DNA from: Microbispora siamensis
GTDB taxonomy: Bacteria > Actinomycetota > Actinomycetes > Streptosporangiales > Streptosporangiaceae
Assembly (NCBI RefSeq): GCF_016863095.1
Contig: NZ_BOOF01000005.1
Span: 1 to 64,000, forward strand
Reading direction: 5' to 3'
DNA: 64,000 nucleotides
The position numbers and the translations under genes are program-made. Below, piece after piece: positions 44,075-52,556 of the stretch (its first letter is position 1; every line of letters begins with the position of its first letter). The notes under the pieces are model-generated. The model ran no database searches, was not told the origin of the DNA, and worked only from the letters and a program-made list of their open reading frames with translations.

Positions 44075-46264
44075 ATGCATCCGCCCATCGTGCCGTTCCG
44101 GCAATTCGTGCTGAAGGTGGCCAGCAGATGTGATCTGGCCTGTGATCACTGCTACGTGTACGAACACGCCGACACGAGCTGGCGGGGACGGCCGATGGTC
44201 ATGTCCGACGAGACCGCCGCCCGGGTGGCGGATCGGATCGCGGAGCACGCCGCCGAGCATCGGATCCAGACGACGCACGTCGTCTTCCACGGAGGCGAGC
44301 CCCTCCTCGCCGGAATCGATCGCCTCCGGCGATTCTCGCGTACGCTCCGCCGGGCGGTCGAGGGTGTCTGCGACCTCGACCTGCGCATCCACACCAACGG
44401 CGTGCTCCTGTCGCGCGCCTTCTGTGACATGTTCGCGGACGAGGGCGTCAAGGTCGGCGTGTCGATCGACGGCGACCGGGCGGCCAACGACCTCCACCGC
44501 CGGTACGCCAACGGCCGGAGCAGCTACGACCAGGTCGTCCGGGCGATCACCCTGCTGCGCGATGATTACCCGCATCTCTACGCCGGGCTGCTGTGCACCA
44601 TCGACGTCCGCAACGATCCCGTCGCGGTCTACGAGGCGCTCGTCGCGCTGCGCCCTCCGCGCGTCGACTTCCTGCTGCCCCACGCCACGTGGGACAGCCC
44701 GCCGCTGCGGCCCGGCGGGCGGCGGACCGCGTACGCCGACTGGCTCACCGCGGTGCACGACCGGTGGCGCGCGGACGGCAGGCCGGTCCCGGTCAGGATG
44801 TTCGACTCGATCACCCTGACCGCCTCGGGCGGGGACAGCCAGACCGAGTCGCTCGGCCTGCGGCCGTCCGACCTCGTCGTCATCGAGACCGACGGCTCCT
44901 ACGAGCAGGCCGACTCGCTGAAGACCGCCTACGACGGCGCGCCCGCGACCGGATTCGACGTCTTCCGTCACTCGCTGAACGAGGCCGCGCGGCATCCCGG
45001 CTTCGCCGCACGCCAGGGCGGACTGGACTCGCTGGCCGACGAATGCCGCCGTTGCCCGCTCGTCACCAGTTGCGGCGGCGGCCTGTACGCGCACCGCTAT
45101 CGGACGGGCTCGGGCTTCGCCAACCCCTCGGTCTACTGCGCGGACCTGTTCCGGCTGATCTCCCATCTGATCGACAAGGAGCGGCGGAACCCGACCGCCC
45201 CCGTCCACCGGCTGCCGGTGGCGACGCTGGACGCCCTGGCGTCGGGGAGCGCCGGGGCGGACGACGTCGCACGACTGCGCGCCCCGCAGCTCAGCGGAGC
45301 CCGCCTGGCGGCGGGCCGCGCGGCGGCGGTCGTCGCCGGCCAGGAGTCCTGGTCCGTCCTGGTGGACGCCGAGCGGGCGGACCGCGACGCGGTGGACGAC
45401 CTGCTGAGCCATCCCTACGTCCACGCCTGGGCGGCGCGCTGCGCGGCCGCCGGTCCCGCCCGGCTCACCGCCGCCGACGCCGGTCACCTCGCGGCCGTCG
45501 CCGCGGTCGCCGCCGTACGGACCGGCCTGGCGGTGAAGGTCACGGTGCCGGTCACCGGGACCTTCGTCCACCTGCCGGGACTCGGGCGGATGCGCGCGGA
45601 CGGCCAGGACCACGCCGAGGTGGACGCCCACGACGGGTCGTTCGCCGTACGGGTGGACGGCCGGTGGCTGTCGGAGGACAGCCTCCTCTGGGAGCCGGTC
45701 CGCACGATCGAGGCCGCCGGGCTCCGCCTGCTGCTCGACGACGTCGACCCGTACCGCGATTGCCACGGCCTGCCCGTCGAGGACCGGCTCACCGGCGAGA
45801 CGGCCGCCGAATGGGGCGAGGTGGTCCGCTCGGCGCTCGCCTCCCTGACCGAAGACCAGCGGGCCGCCATGCGCGCCGGCCTGCGGGTGCTGACGCCGCT
45901 GAAGGCCGGTACGCCCGGGGCGGCCGGCCGCACCGCGTACGGCGCGGTCGCCCTCCCGCTCGGCGCCGGCCCGGAGACGACGGCCCGGCTGCTCATCGAG
46001 CACTTCCACCGGGCCCAGCTCGGGGCGCTGCTCGACCTGCTCGATCTCACCGGCGGCGACCCGAGCCGCGAGCGGCTGCTGTGCGACGTGTACGGACTGC
46101 TTTCCGTCGCCGGGCTCCTCGGGGACGAGGAACTCGCGCGGCTGACGGCGGCGATCGGCCGGATCACCGACGGGGCGCTCCCGGCCGTGGGACGCCGGTT
46201 CGCCGAGGGGCTCGCCGAGGCCGCCGCCCGCCTTCCCCTGCCCGGGCACTCCCGGCGGAGGTGA
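44075..46264 (+). CDS. fxsB: FxsB family radical SAM/SPASM peptide maturase with fused HExxH-type domain
   Basis: A 729-residue fusion. Residues 1-365 are the radical SAM enzyme: CxxxCxxC at Cys19, Cys23 and Cys26 (SRCDLACDHCYVYEHAD), the SAM-binding HGGEP (72-76), THTNG-like LRIHTNG, and a SPASM segment with cysteines at 324, 327, 333 and 355 (CRRCPLVTSCGGGLYAHRY... PSVYC). LLPHATWD and YEQADSLKTAY are FxsB-typical. Residues ~405-729 match the domain found fused or adjacent in FxSxx systems, normally with HExxH before LGALLD; here the site reads IEHFHRAQLGALLD (641-654), so the first metal His is lost. The enzyme would crosslink the C-terminus of the peptide encoded just upstream. No clear ribosome binding site; coupling to the peptide gene is likely. 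Confidence 0.88.
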   Translation: MHPPIVPFRQFVLKVASRCDLACDHCYVYEHADTSWRGRPMVMSDETAARVADRIAEHAAEHRIQTTHVVFHGGEPLLAGIDRLRRFSRTLRRAVEGVCDLDLRIHTNGVLLSRAFCDMFADEGVKVGVSIDGDRAANDLHRRYANGRSSYDQVVRAITLLRDDYPHLYAGLLCTIDVRNDPVAVYEALVALRPPRVDFLLPHATWDSPPLRPGGRRTAYADWLTAVHDRWRADGRPVPVRMFDSITLTASGGDSQTESLGLRPSDLVVIETDGSYEQADSLKTAYDGAPATGFDVFRHSLNEAARHPGFAARQGGLDSLADECRRCPLVTSCGGGLYAHRYRTGSGFANPSVYCADLFRLISHLIDKERRNPTAPVHRLPVATLDALASGSAGADDVARLRAPQLSGARLAAGRAAAVVAGQESWSVLVDAERADRDAVDDLLSHPYVHAWAARCAAAGPARLTAADAGHLAAVAAVAAVRTGLAVKVTVPVTGTFVHLPGLGRMRADGQDHAEVDAHDGSFAVRVDGRWLSEDSLLWEPVRTIEAAGLRLLLDDVDPYRDCHGLPVEDRLTGETAAEWGEVVRSALASLTEDQRAAMRAGLRVLTPLKAGTPGAAGRTAYGAVALPLGAGPETTARLLIEHFHRAQLGALLDLLDLTGGDPSRERLLCDVYGLLSVAGLLGDEELARLTAAIGRITDGALPAVGRRFAEGLAEAAARLPLPGHSRRR

Positions 46265-46441
46265 CGCGCTGCCGGGCCCCGTCTGTCCGTCCTCGGGCAT
46301 GGCGCTGGAACCGGGATCGAACGACTTGCCATGATGGGGCACGAGCGGTGACTGCGGGACCCGGTCGCCAGTCGTCACGCCCGCGAGCGGGAGATGCGGG
46401 TGCTGGTGCTCTGGCCGCCCGGCTCACGAAGGGACTGGCGG

Positions 46442-47461
46442 GTGAACGTGGCGGCGGGCAGGATCCGGCGGGTCGACGCGCTGCGCGGGTTCGCCGTGTG
46501 CGGGATCATGCTGGTCAACGCCTGGCAGCAGAGGGTGCGGCACGGGCCGACCTCGCTGGACTGGGCGATGGTGAACCTGTTCCAGAGCCGCTTCTACCCG
46601 ATGTTCGCGTTCCTGTTCGGGTTGTCCTTCGCGCTGTTCCTGCGCTCGGCGCGGCTGCGTACGAGACGCCCGCGCGTCGTCATGCTGCGGCGCCTGGTCG
46701 TGCTCGCCGCGCTGGGCGCGGCGCACATCCTGATCGACCCCGGCGAGGTGCTGCTGCCGTACGCGCTGCTGGGGGTGGTCGTCCTGCTTCCGGCGAGCCT
46801 CCTGCCCCGGGGAGCCGTGCTGCTGGCGGGCTGCGGCGTCCTGGTCGCCGCCGTGCTCGACCCCCATCCGTACGTGCTGATCACCGCGCTGTTCCTGCTC
46901 GGCCTGGCCGCCGCCCCCGAGGCGGAGGCGAGAAGGGGGGCCGGGCGCCTCGGCGGAGCGGACGGCCTGGGCGGCGGGCCGTTCCTCGGCGTCGTGTGCG
47001 CCGCGGCGGCCCTGCTCGCGGCCGGGCTGACCTGGTGGTGGAACCACGCGCCGCCCGGCGGCGGGGTCTACCAGGCGGCGGCGCTGTGCGGCGGGGTGGC
47101 CTACGCGGCGGCGTTCCTGCTGCTCGCCGGTCATACGGCGGTGTTCGAGGCGCTGGGGCGGATGACGCTGACCAACTACGTGACGGGCACGACGGTGATC
47201 GTGGTGGCGATGCCGCTTCTGGAGGCCGACGGCACGGGGGCCGCCGTCGTGGTGCTCGCCGTCGTCACCGTCGCCGCGCAGGCGGTCTTCTGCAGGTGGT
47301 GGCTCGCCCGGCACCGGCACGGCCCGCTGGAGTGGATCTGGCGCACGCTCACCTGGTGGGGCGAGCCGGCGACCGGGCAGACTGTGATCCGTGACCCGCG
47401 TAGCGCTGTGCCAGATCCCCGTAGACCACGACCCGGAGACCAACCTCTCGACCGTGCGTGA
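46442..47461 (+). CDS. DUF418 family membrane protein
   Basis: A protein of about 339 residues with 8-10 hydrophobic segments. It opens with RIRRVDALRGFAVCGIMLVNAW, the DUF418/acyltransferase-3-like N-terminus, contains FLFGLSFALFLRSAR, and ends with the DUF418 block ALGRMTLTNYVTGTTVIV... LEWIWRTLTWWG. Function is unknown; a role in acylation or small-molecule export is possible. GTG 46442 follows AAGGGA. The last ~24 codons run past the domain and overlap the nitrilase gene by 71 bp. It lies ~180 bp after the FxsB gene, but I see no evidence it belongs to that system. Confidence 0.8.
   Translation: MNVAAGRIRRVDALRGFAVCGIMLVNAWQQRVRHGPTSLDWAMVNLFQSRFYPMFAFLFGLSFALFLRSARLRTRRPRVVMLRRLVVLAALGAAHILIDPGEVLLPYALLGVVVLLPASLLPRGAVLLAGCGVLVAAVLDPHPYVLITALFLLGLAAAPEAEARRGAGRLGGADGLGGGPFLGVVCAAAALLAAGLTWWWNHAPPGGGVYQAAALCGGVAYAAAFLLLAGHTAVFEALGRMTLTNYVTGTTVIVVAMPLLEADGTGAAVVVLAVVTVAAQAVFCRWWLARHRHGPLEWIWRTLTWWGEPATGQTVIRDPRSAVPDPRRPRPGDQPLDRA
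47378..47383 (+). promoter_or_regulatory. -10-like box CAGACT before the nitrilase gene
   Basis: CAGACT lies seven bases before GTG 47391, inside the 3' end of the DUF418 gene; a weaker match than the other leaderless boxes. Confidence 0.35.
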
Positions 47462-48182
47462 CGCCCTCGCGCGGGCGCGAGGGGCCGACCTCGCCGTGTT
47501 CCCCGAGGCGACGCTCGCCCGCTTCGGCCCGGGGATCGTCGAGACCGCCCAGCCGCTGGACGGCCCGTTCGTCACCGGCCTGGCCGAGGCCGCGCGCGAG
47601 CACGGCACGGCCGTCATCGCCGGCGTCTTCGAGCCCGCCGCGGACGGCAGGGTCTGGAACACCGCCGTCGCCCTGCGGGAGGACGGCTCGCTCGCCGCGG
47701 CCTACCGGAAGATCCACCTGTTCGACTCCTTCGGGGCGAAGGAGTCGAAGCTGGTCGCGCCGGGAGACGTGCCGGAGGTCGTGGAGCTGGCCGGGCTCAG
47801 GATCGGCCTGATCACCTGTTACGACGTCCGCTTCCCCGAACTGGCCCGCGCGCTGGTCGACCAGGGCGCGGACACGTTCGCGGTGATCGCCGCCTGGGGC
47901 TCGGGACCGCTGAAGGAGGACCACTGGACGACCCTCGTCAGGGCCAGGGCGATCGAGAACACCACCTGGACCATCGCGGTCGGCCAGGCGCCCAATCCCG
48001 CCATACCGGACGGGTTCGGTGTGGGCCGCAGCATGCTCGTCGATCCGATGGGCGTCGCCCGGCATGACCTGGGCACGGGCCCGGGCGTGCTCGTCGCGGA
48101 GATCGACGCGGCGTGGACCGAGACCGCGCGCGCCACCCTCCCCTCCCTCGAACACCGCCGGCTCGGAGTCAGCAGATCGTAA
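47391..48182 (+). CDS. Carbon-nitrogen hydrolase (nitrilase superfamily amidase)
   Basis: A 263-residue omega-amidase-like enzyme hydrolysing an amide or N-carbamoyl compound. The Glu-Lys-Cys triad is visible: Glu39 in AVFPEAT, Lys107 in AYRKIHLFD and Cys143 in LITCYDVRFPEL. Size and the YRKIHLFDSFG segment suggest the omega-amidase/deaminated-glutathione amidase branch. The start overlaps the DUF418 gene by 71 bp in another frame. Confidence 0.93.
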   Translation: MTRVALCQIPVDHDPETNLSTVRDALARARGADLAVFPEATLARFGPGIVETAQPLDGPFVTGLAEAAREHGTAVIAGVFEPAADGRVWNTAVALREDGSLAAAYRKIHLFDSFGAKESKLVAPGDVPEVVELAGLRIGLITCYDVRFPELARALVDQGADTFAVIAAWGSGPLKEDHWTTLVRARAIENTTWTIAVGQAPNPAIPDGFGVGRSMLVDPMGVARHDLGTGPGVLVAEIDAAWTETARATLPSLEHRRLGVSRS

Positions 48183-48185
48183 ACT
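48180..48185 (+). promoter_or_regulatory. -10 box TAAACT, leaderless promoter of the small hypothetical pair
   Basis: TAAACT lies seven bases before the ATG at 48193, overlapping the nitrilase stop codon. Confidence 0.55.
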
Positions 48186-48192
48186 TGGCCCC

Positions 48193-48651
48193 ATGAGCGA
48201 GCCGGGACGCAGGACGCGGATGCAGAAGGTGGTTCCGCCGCGGCTGCTCGTGCCGTACCTGTCGGGCCGTCGCACGATCATCTCCGGCTACGTGTACCGC
48301 GTGCAGGACTGCGACCGGCTCACCGCCCCCGCCGCGCTCGTCGAGGCCCTCGACCTGTGCTTCGACGGATCGGAGCTGACGCCGGACGTGCCCGAGCTGT
48401 ACATCATGCGCTGGGACGCGCGGGACATCGACACCTACGTCGTCCCGTACGGCCCCCACATGGGCGGTGATTGGAGCGATGCACCGCCCTTCACCGGAAA
48501 CGGCTTCACCGCCTCGCGCGAGCAGGTGGTGCCGCAGTTCCACACGATGCCCATGCCGATCCCCGCGGGCGCGGAGATCGTCCACCTCACCGCGGCCGGT
48601 GAGCGTCCCTTCGCCGCGTACGACGGCCTGACCTGGCGGCCGGCCCGATGA
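48193..48651 (+). CDS. Hypothetical protein, first of a coupled pair
   Basis: A 152-residue soluble protein with no family I recognise. It has conserved-looking aromatic and Pro-rich stretches (ISGYVYRVQDCDRL, LYIMRWDARDIDTYVVPYGPHMGGDW, PQFHTMPMPIPAGAEIVHL). Mixed alpha/beta with no signal peptide. The next gene begins inside its stop codon (ATGA), so the two products are probably made in equal amounts. The actual start follows a TANNNT box. Confidence 0.7.
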   Translation: MSEPGRRTRMQKVVPPRLLVPYLSGRRTIISGYVYRVQDCDRLTAPAALVEALDLCFDGSELTPDVPELYIMRWDARDIDTYVVPYGPHMGGDWSDAPPFTGNGFTASREQVVPQFHTMPMPIPAGAEIVHLTAAGERPFAAYDGLTWRPAR

Positions 48652-49094
48652 GCGAGATCGAGCCGGTCGGCCTGGGATTCGTCGCCCGCTACCGCGACCG
48701 GGACTACGCCGCCGCGGTCGGGCCCGGCGGCGACGACGTGGTGCTGTTCAGCGAGACGCCGCAGGAGGGGTTCACCGCCGCGGGCGGCTACTGGCGGCTG
48801 CGGGTGAGCCGGGCCGCGCTGGAGCGGCTGACCCTGCTGCGGACGGTCGGGGCGTTCGGCGGCGAGCCGTGCCTCGTGCTGGACGAGGACGACGGCGGCG
48901 ACGGCGGGGAGGGCGGCCTGCACATCGCCTACACGGGCCACAACGGCCTGAAGGCCGAGGCTCTCGGCTACTGGCTGGTGGACCACGGCGCTTACGAGGT
49001 GGTCGTGCCCCGCGACGAGGTCCACGCGATCCGGGTGGAGCGCGTGCCGGTGCCGCTCACTCCTGACCGGGCGGACGGTCAGGAGAGTTCTTGA
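48648..49094 (+). CDS. Hypothetical protein, second of a coupled pair
   Basis: A 148-residue acidic protein of unknown family. It begins SEIEPVGLGFVARYRDRDYAAAVGPGGDDVVLFSE and has a central acidic, Gly-rich loop (DEDDGGDGGEGG). No catalytic motif, signal or membrane segment seen. It overlaps the previous gene by four bases; the pair may form a complex. Confidence 0.68.
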   Translation: MSEIEPVGLGFVARYRDRDYAAAVGPGGDDVVLFSETPQEGFTAAGGYWRLRVSRAALERLTLLRTVGAFGGEPCLVLDEDDGGDGGEGGLHIAYTGHNGLKAEALGYWLVDHGAYEVVVPRDEVHAIRVERVPVPLTPDRADGQESS

Positions 49095-49155
49095 GAGACC
49101 TCCGGGCCGGCACATGGTTCTCCGGAGCCGTTCGCCGGTGGAAGGGGAGGGCGGT

Positions 49156-50670
49156 TCAGCAGCCCAGCGACCGGTAGCGGGCGAAGCGGGCCGCCATCCG
49201 CTCCCCCGCCGGACGGTCTAGCAGGCCCGCGATCTCGTGTTCGAGCGTGCGGCCGGCCCTGCGGCAGAACTCCTCCGGCTCGTACGCCGCGTCCGGCCGT
49301 TCCGGCACGATCCGGTCCACGATGCCGTCCCGCCGCAGGTCAGCGGCGCGTACGCCCTGGGCGGCGGCGATCTCCGGGGCGAAGTCGACGGTGCGGTACA
49401 GCAACGCCGACGCGCCCTCCGGCGGGAGCGGCGACAGCCAGGCGTGCTGCGCGCAGACGACCCGGTCGGCCGGGAGCAGGGCCAGCGCGGCGCCGCCCGC
49501 GCCCTCCCCCAGCAGCAGGCACACGGTCGGCGCGTCGAGCATGACGAGGTCGGCCAGGCAGCGGGCGATCTCGGCGGCCAGGCCGCCCTCCTCGGCCGCC
49601 TTCGACAACTCCGCCCCGCCGGTGTCGACGACCGTGACCAGCGGCAGGCCCAGTTCACCGGCCAGGCGCATGCCGCGCCGGGCCACCCGCAGCCCGGCCG
49701 GGCCGAGCGTGCTGCCCGCCCGCTGCCGCCACCGGTCCTGGCCGAGCACAACGGCGGGCGCGGCGCCGAACCTGGCCAGCGCCAGCAGCAGGCCGGGGTC
49801 ACGCTCCCCCGTGCCGGTGCCGTGCAGCGGGGTCACGTCCCGTGCGCCGTGTTTGAGCAGGTCGCGCACGCCTGGGCGGTCGTCGCGGCGCGAGCGGGTG
49901 ATGGCCTCCCACGCGGGGACCGGTTCGGCCGCCTCCTCGGGCTCCGGGCCGGGCTCCGGGCCGGGCTCCAGGCCCGCGCGCGGAGCGCAGAGCACGGCCA
50001 GCGTCCGGATGGCGATCTCCCGCGCGTCCTCCGCCGAGACCACGGCGTCGACCAGCCCGTGGGCGTAGAGGTTCTCCGCGACCTGCACCCCACGGGGGAA
50101 CGGGTAGCCGTGCAGCGACTCGAACACCCGCGGCCCGAGGAAGCCGATGAGCGCGCCCGGCTCCGCGGCCGTCACGTGCCCGAGCGAGCCCCACGACGCG
50201 AACACCCCGCCCGTCGTGGGATGGCGCAGGTAGACGACGTACGGCAGGCCGGCGGCGCGGTGGGCGGCGACCGCCGCGGTGATCTTCACCATCTGGGTGA
50301 AGGCCAGCGCGCCCTCCTGCATGCGGGTGCCACCGCTGGCGGGGGCGGCGAGCAGCGGCAGGCGCTCGGCGGTGGCCCGCTCGACGGCCCGGACGAGCCG
50401 CTCGGCCGCCGCCACACCGATCGAGCCGGCCAGGAAGGAGAACTCACAGGCGACGACGGCCACCCGGCGTCCGTCGAGCGTGCCCTCGCCGGTGACGACC
50501 GACTCGTCGTACCCTGTCCTGGCCCGGACGCGGGCGAGTTCGGCGGCGTACTCCGACCCGGGCGCGGCCCGGTCCCGCGGGGGCTCGTCCCACGACTTCC
50601 ACGAGTGCGGGTCGAGCACCCGCGCGATCAGCGTCCGCGTGTCCGGCCTGCCCGCGTCGCCGCCGGTCAT
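49156..50670 (-). CDS. Acetyl-CoA carboxylase carboxyltransferase, fused AccD-AccA type
   Basis: A 504-residue crotonase-fold protein. The N-terminal half is AccD-like (ASGGTRMQEGALAFTQMVKI, HPTTGGVFASWGSLGHVTAAEPGALIGFLGPRV); the C-terminal half is AccA-like (LGLPLVTVVDTGGAELSKAAEEGGLAAEIAR, LLLGEGAGGAALALLPADRV). The AccD zinc ribbon is missing. It transfers carboxyl groups between biotin and an acyl-CoA. Its ATG overlaps the stop of a CaiB-type CoA-transferase gene, suggesting a joint acyl-CoA pathway rather than the housekeeping enzyme. No biotin carboxylase gene is nearby. Confidence 0.87.
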   Translation of the reverse strand: MTGGDAGRPDTRTLIARVLDPHSWKSWDEPPRDRAAPGSEYAAELARVRARTGYDESVVTGEGTLDGRRVAVVACEFSFLAGSIGVAAAERLVRAVERATAERLPLLAAPASGGTRMQEGALAFTQMVKITAAVAAHRAAGLPYVVYLRHPTTGGVFASWGSLGHVTAAEPGALIGFLGPRVFESLHGYPFPRGVQVAENLYAHGLVDAVVSAEDAREIAIRTLAVLCAPRAGLEPGPEPGPEPEEAAEPVPAWEAITRSRRDDRPGVRDLLKHGARDVTPLHGTGTGERDPGLLLALARFGAAPAVVLGQDRWRQRAGSTLGPAGLRVARRGMRLAGELGLPLVTVVDTGGAELSKAAEEGGLAAEIARCLADLVMLDAPTVCLLLGEGAGGAALALLPADRVVCAQHAWLSPLPPEGASALLYRTVDFAPEIAAAQGVRAADLRRDGIVDRIVPERPDAAYEPEEFCRRAGRTLEHEIAGLLDRPAGERMAARFARYRSLGC

Positions 50671-51833
50671 GGCGAGCGCCGCTCCCGTTCGGCCAGCCAG
50701 TCGAGCACGGCGTCGTTGTCCTGGCCCAGGCCGGGAGGCGCGACATGCCCGTCGTCCGAGGCACGGCCGTCGAACCGCAGCGGCGGGCCGGGCAGTTCGA
50801 CCGGGCCGAGCACGGGATGGTCGACGGTGACGAGCAGGCCCTGCGACCTCACCTGGTCCCACGCGTACACCTCGTCGATCGACCGGATCGCGCCCGCGGG
50901 CACGCCGATCTCCCGCAGCGCCGCGAGCCAGTGCTCGCGGTCGTGCGCCGCCAGCGCCTTCTCCATCTCGGCGATCAGCTCTTCCCGATGGGCGAACCTA
51001 TCCCTGTTTGTCGCATATTTCGGCATTTCGGGATCGATGTCCAGTAGCTGGGCGACCTTACGCCACTGCCCGTCGTTGGCCACCGCGATCTGGATCATGC
51101 CGTCGGCGCAGCGGAAGGCGCCGTACGGGGCGATGGAGGCGTGGTGGTTGCCGCCGGCTTTCGGCACCGCGCCGCCGACGGTCCAGGCGGTGCCGTGGTA
51201 GGAGTGCACACCCACGACCGACGCCAGCAGGGACGTCCTGACCACCGTCCCGCGGCCGGTGCGCTCGCGCTCGTACAGCGCCGCGACCACGCCGTACGCG
51301 CCGTGGATGCCCGCGAGCAGGTCGGCGATCGAGGCGCCGACCCGGTACGGCTCGTCGGGCGACGGCCCGGTCAGCGACATCAGCCCGGCCTCTCCCTGGG
51401 CGATCTGGTCGTAGCCCGGCCGGCCGCCCTCGGGACCGTCGTGGCCGAACCCGGTGATGGAAAGGATCACCAGCCGGGGATTGAGCGCGTGCAGGCGCTC
51501 GACGGAGAAGCCGAGGCGGTCGAGCACCCCGGTGCGGAAGTTCTCCACCAGCACGTCGCTCTGCCGCACAAGGCGCTCGACCAGGTCGCGGCCCTCCTCG
51601 GACTTCATGTCCACCGTGATCGACCGCTTGTTGCGGTTGGCCGCGAGGAAGTAGGTGGATATGTCGTGGTCCGGGCCGACGAAGGGCGGACCCCATCCGC
51701 GCGACTCGTCCCCCGACGGGTGCTCCACCTTGATCACGTGAGCACCCAGGTCGCCGAGCATCTGCGCGCAGTGCGGCCCGGCGAGTGCCCGGGACAGATC
51801 GAGGACGACGATGCCGCTGAGAGGTCCCTGCAC
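50667..51833 (-). CDS. CaiB/BaiF class III CoA-transferase
   Basis: A 388-residue CoA-transferase. Marks: GIVVLDLSRALAGPHCAQMLGDLGAHVIKVEHPSGDESRGWGPPF, SDVLVENFRTGVLDRLGFS and the Asp-containing region of the active site (YDQIAQGEAGLMSLTG). It moves CoA between carboxylic acids via an aspartyl-CoA intermediate. It is the promoter-proximal gene of a coupled pair with the AccDA-like carboxyltransferase. Confidence 0.93.
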   Translation of the reverse strand: MQGPLSGIVVLDLSRALAGPHCAQMLGDLGAHVIKVEHPSGDESRGWGPPFVGPDHDISTYFLAANRNKRSITVDMKSEEGRDLVERLVRQSDVLVENFRTGVLDRLGFSVERLHALNPRLVILSITGFGHDGPEGGRPGYDQIAQGEAGLMSLTGPSPDEPYRVGASIADLLAGIHGAYGVVAALYERERTGRGTVVRTSLLASVVGVHSYHGTAWTVGGAVPKAGGNHHASIAPYGAFRCADGMIQIAVANDGQWRKVAQLLDIDPEMPKYATNRDRFAHREELIAEMEKALAAHDREHWLAALREIGVPAGAIRSIDEVYAWDQVRSQGLLVTVDHPVLGPVELPGPPLRFDGRASDDGHVAPPGLGQDNDAVLDWLAERERRSP

Positions 51834-52015
51834 GGCCAGCCTCCACGGGGGTCGCTAAGGAGAACGTCCTTCGGTCTCCACCGGCAAGCCTGCCAGGTCA
51901 CCCCTCCGGCACGACAGCCCGGTCCGCGCTCCCGGCCGCCCGTACGGCCCCGCACCTCCCGGCCACGTCCGCATCCGGAACCGCCTCCGGCCGCGGGCGC
52001 TCGGCCCCCGGGACG

Positions 52016-52171
52016 TCAGCGGTGCGCGCGATGGCCGCGCACCTGGTCCATCAGCCGGCGCAGCCGCTGCCGGTTCTCCGGATCACGCGCCATGGTCTTG
52101 GCCTTCTCGACGTTCTCGCGACCCTTGGGGGTCTGCAGATAGTCCCTGATGCGCTGGACGATAGACGCCAT
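52016..52171 (-). CDS. Small basic helical protein, 51 residues
   Basis: ATG 52171 opens a 51-codon frame: MASIVQRIRDYLQTPKGREN, then VEKAKTMARDPENRQRLRRL, then MDQVRGHRAHR and stop. Codon use is normal for the neighbourhood (GC-rich third positions), and the sequence is strongly helical and basic, unlike a chance frame. I do not recognise the family; similar short basic proteins occur widely in actinomycetes. Confidence 0.7.
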   Translation of the reverse strand: MASIVQRIRDYLQTPKGRENVEKAKTMARDPENRQRLRRLMDQVRGHRAHR

Positions 52172-52312
52172 TTGTAACTCACCATCCCGTTTGTGCCGTT
52201 ACTGAACGGCTACCCACGGACACCGCCGCCAATCCCCGGCTGCAGCGGCACACGTGGCGGTACGGTGAGAGCCGCGGATGACGGGCGGCGTCGATACACG
52301 ACCTCTGGGGGC

Positions 52313-52423
52313 GTGACGTGCGATCGGATGGAGCGTTTCGTCAAGGAGCTGGAGCACGCCCGCGGGGTCATCGGGGAGCGCGCCGAGGCCGTCCGGCGGA
52401 TGTTCGCCGCGAAGGGACTATGA
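52313..52423 (+). CDS. Small hypothetical ORF upstream of the WXG-like gene
   Basis: A 36-codon frame (GTG 52313 after GGGGG, or ATG 52328) encoding RMERFVKELEHARGVIGERA and ending AVRRMFAAKGL. It is helical and charged, with protein-like codon use. It may be the first part of a gene whose later part lies in another frame, or a true small protein. No known family. Confidence 0.4.
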   Translation: MTCDRMERFVKELEHARGVIGERAEAVRRMFAAKGL

Positions 52424-52556
52424 CGAGAGGGACGGAGCCCACAGCGGCGCCGCGGCGCGGTTCGCGTTCACCGTCATCACCGAGACGTCGGGATTCCGTT
52501 TCGCCCCGCCCACGCGCGTACACCTCGCCGAGATCGCGGGCGCGTATGCCACCGAG

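Noticed and set aside
43856-46378. Open frame of 840 codons opposite fxsB
   Set aside because: Shadow of the fxsB gene; no motif and a Gly/Arg-rich composition.
46442-48182. DUF418 and nitrilase genes as parts of the FxSxx operon
   Set aside because: They follow fxsB in the same direction, but a ~180-bp gap separates them, a separate start signal precedes the nitrilase, and neither family is known from FxSxx systems.
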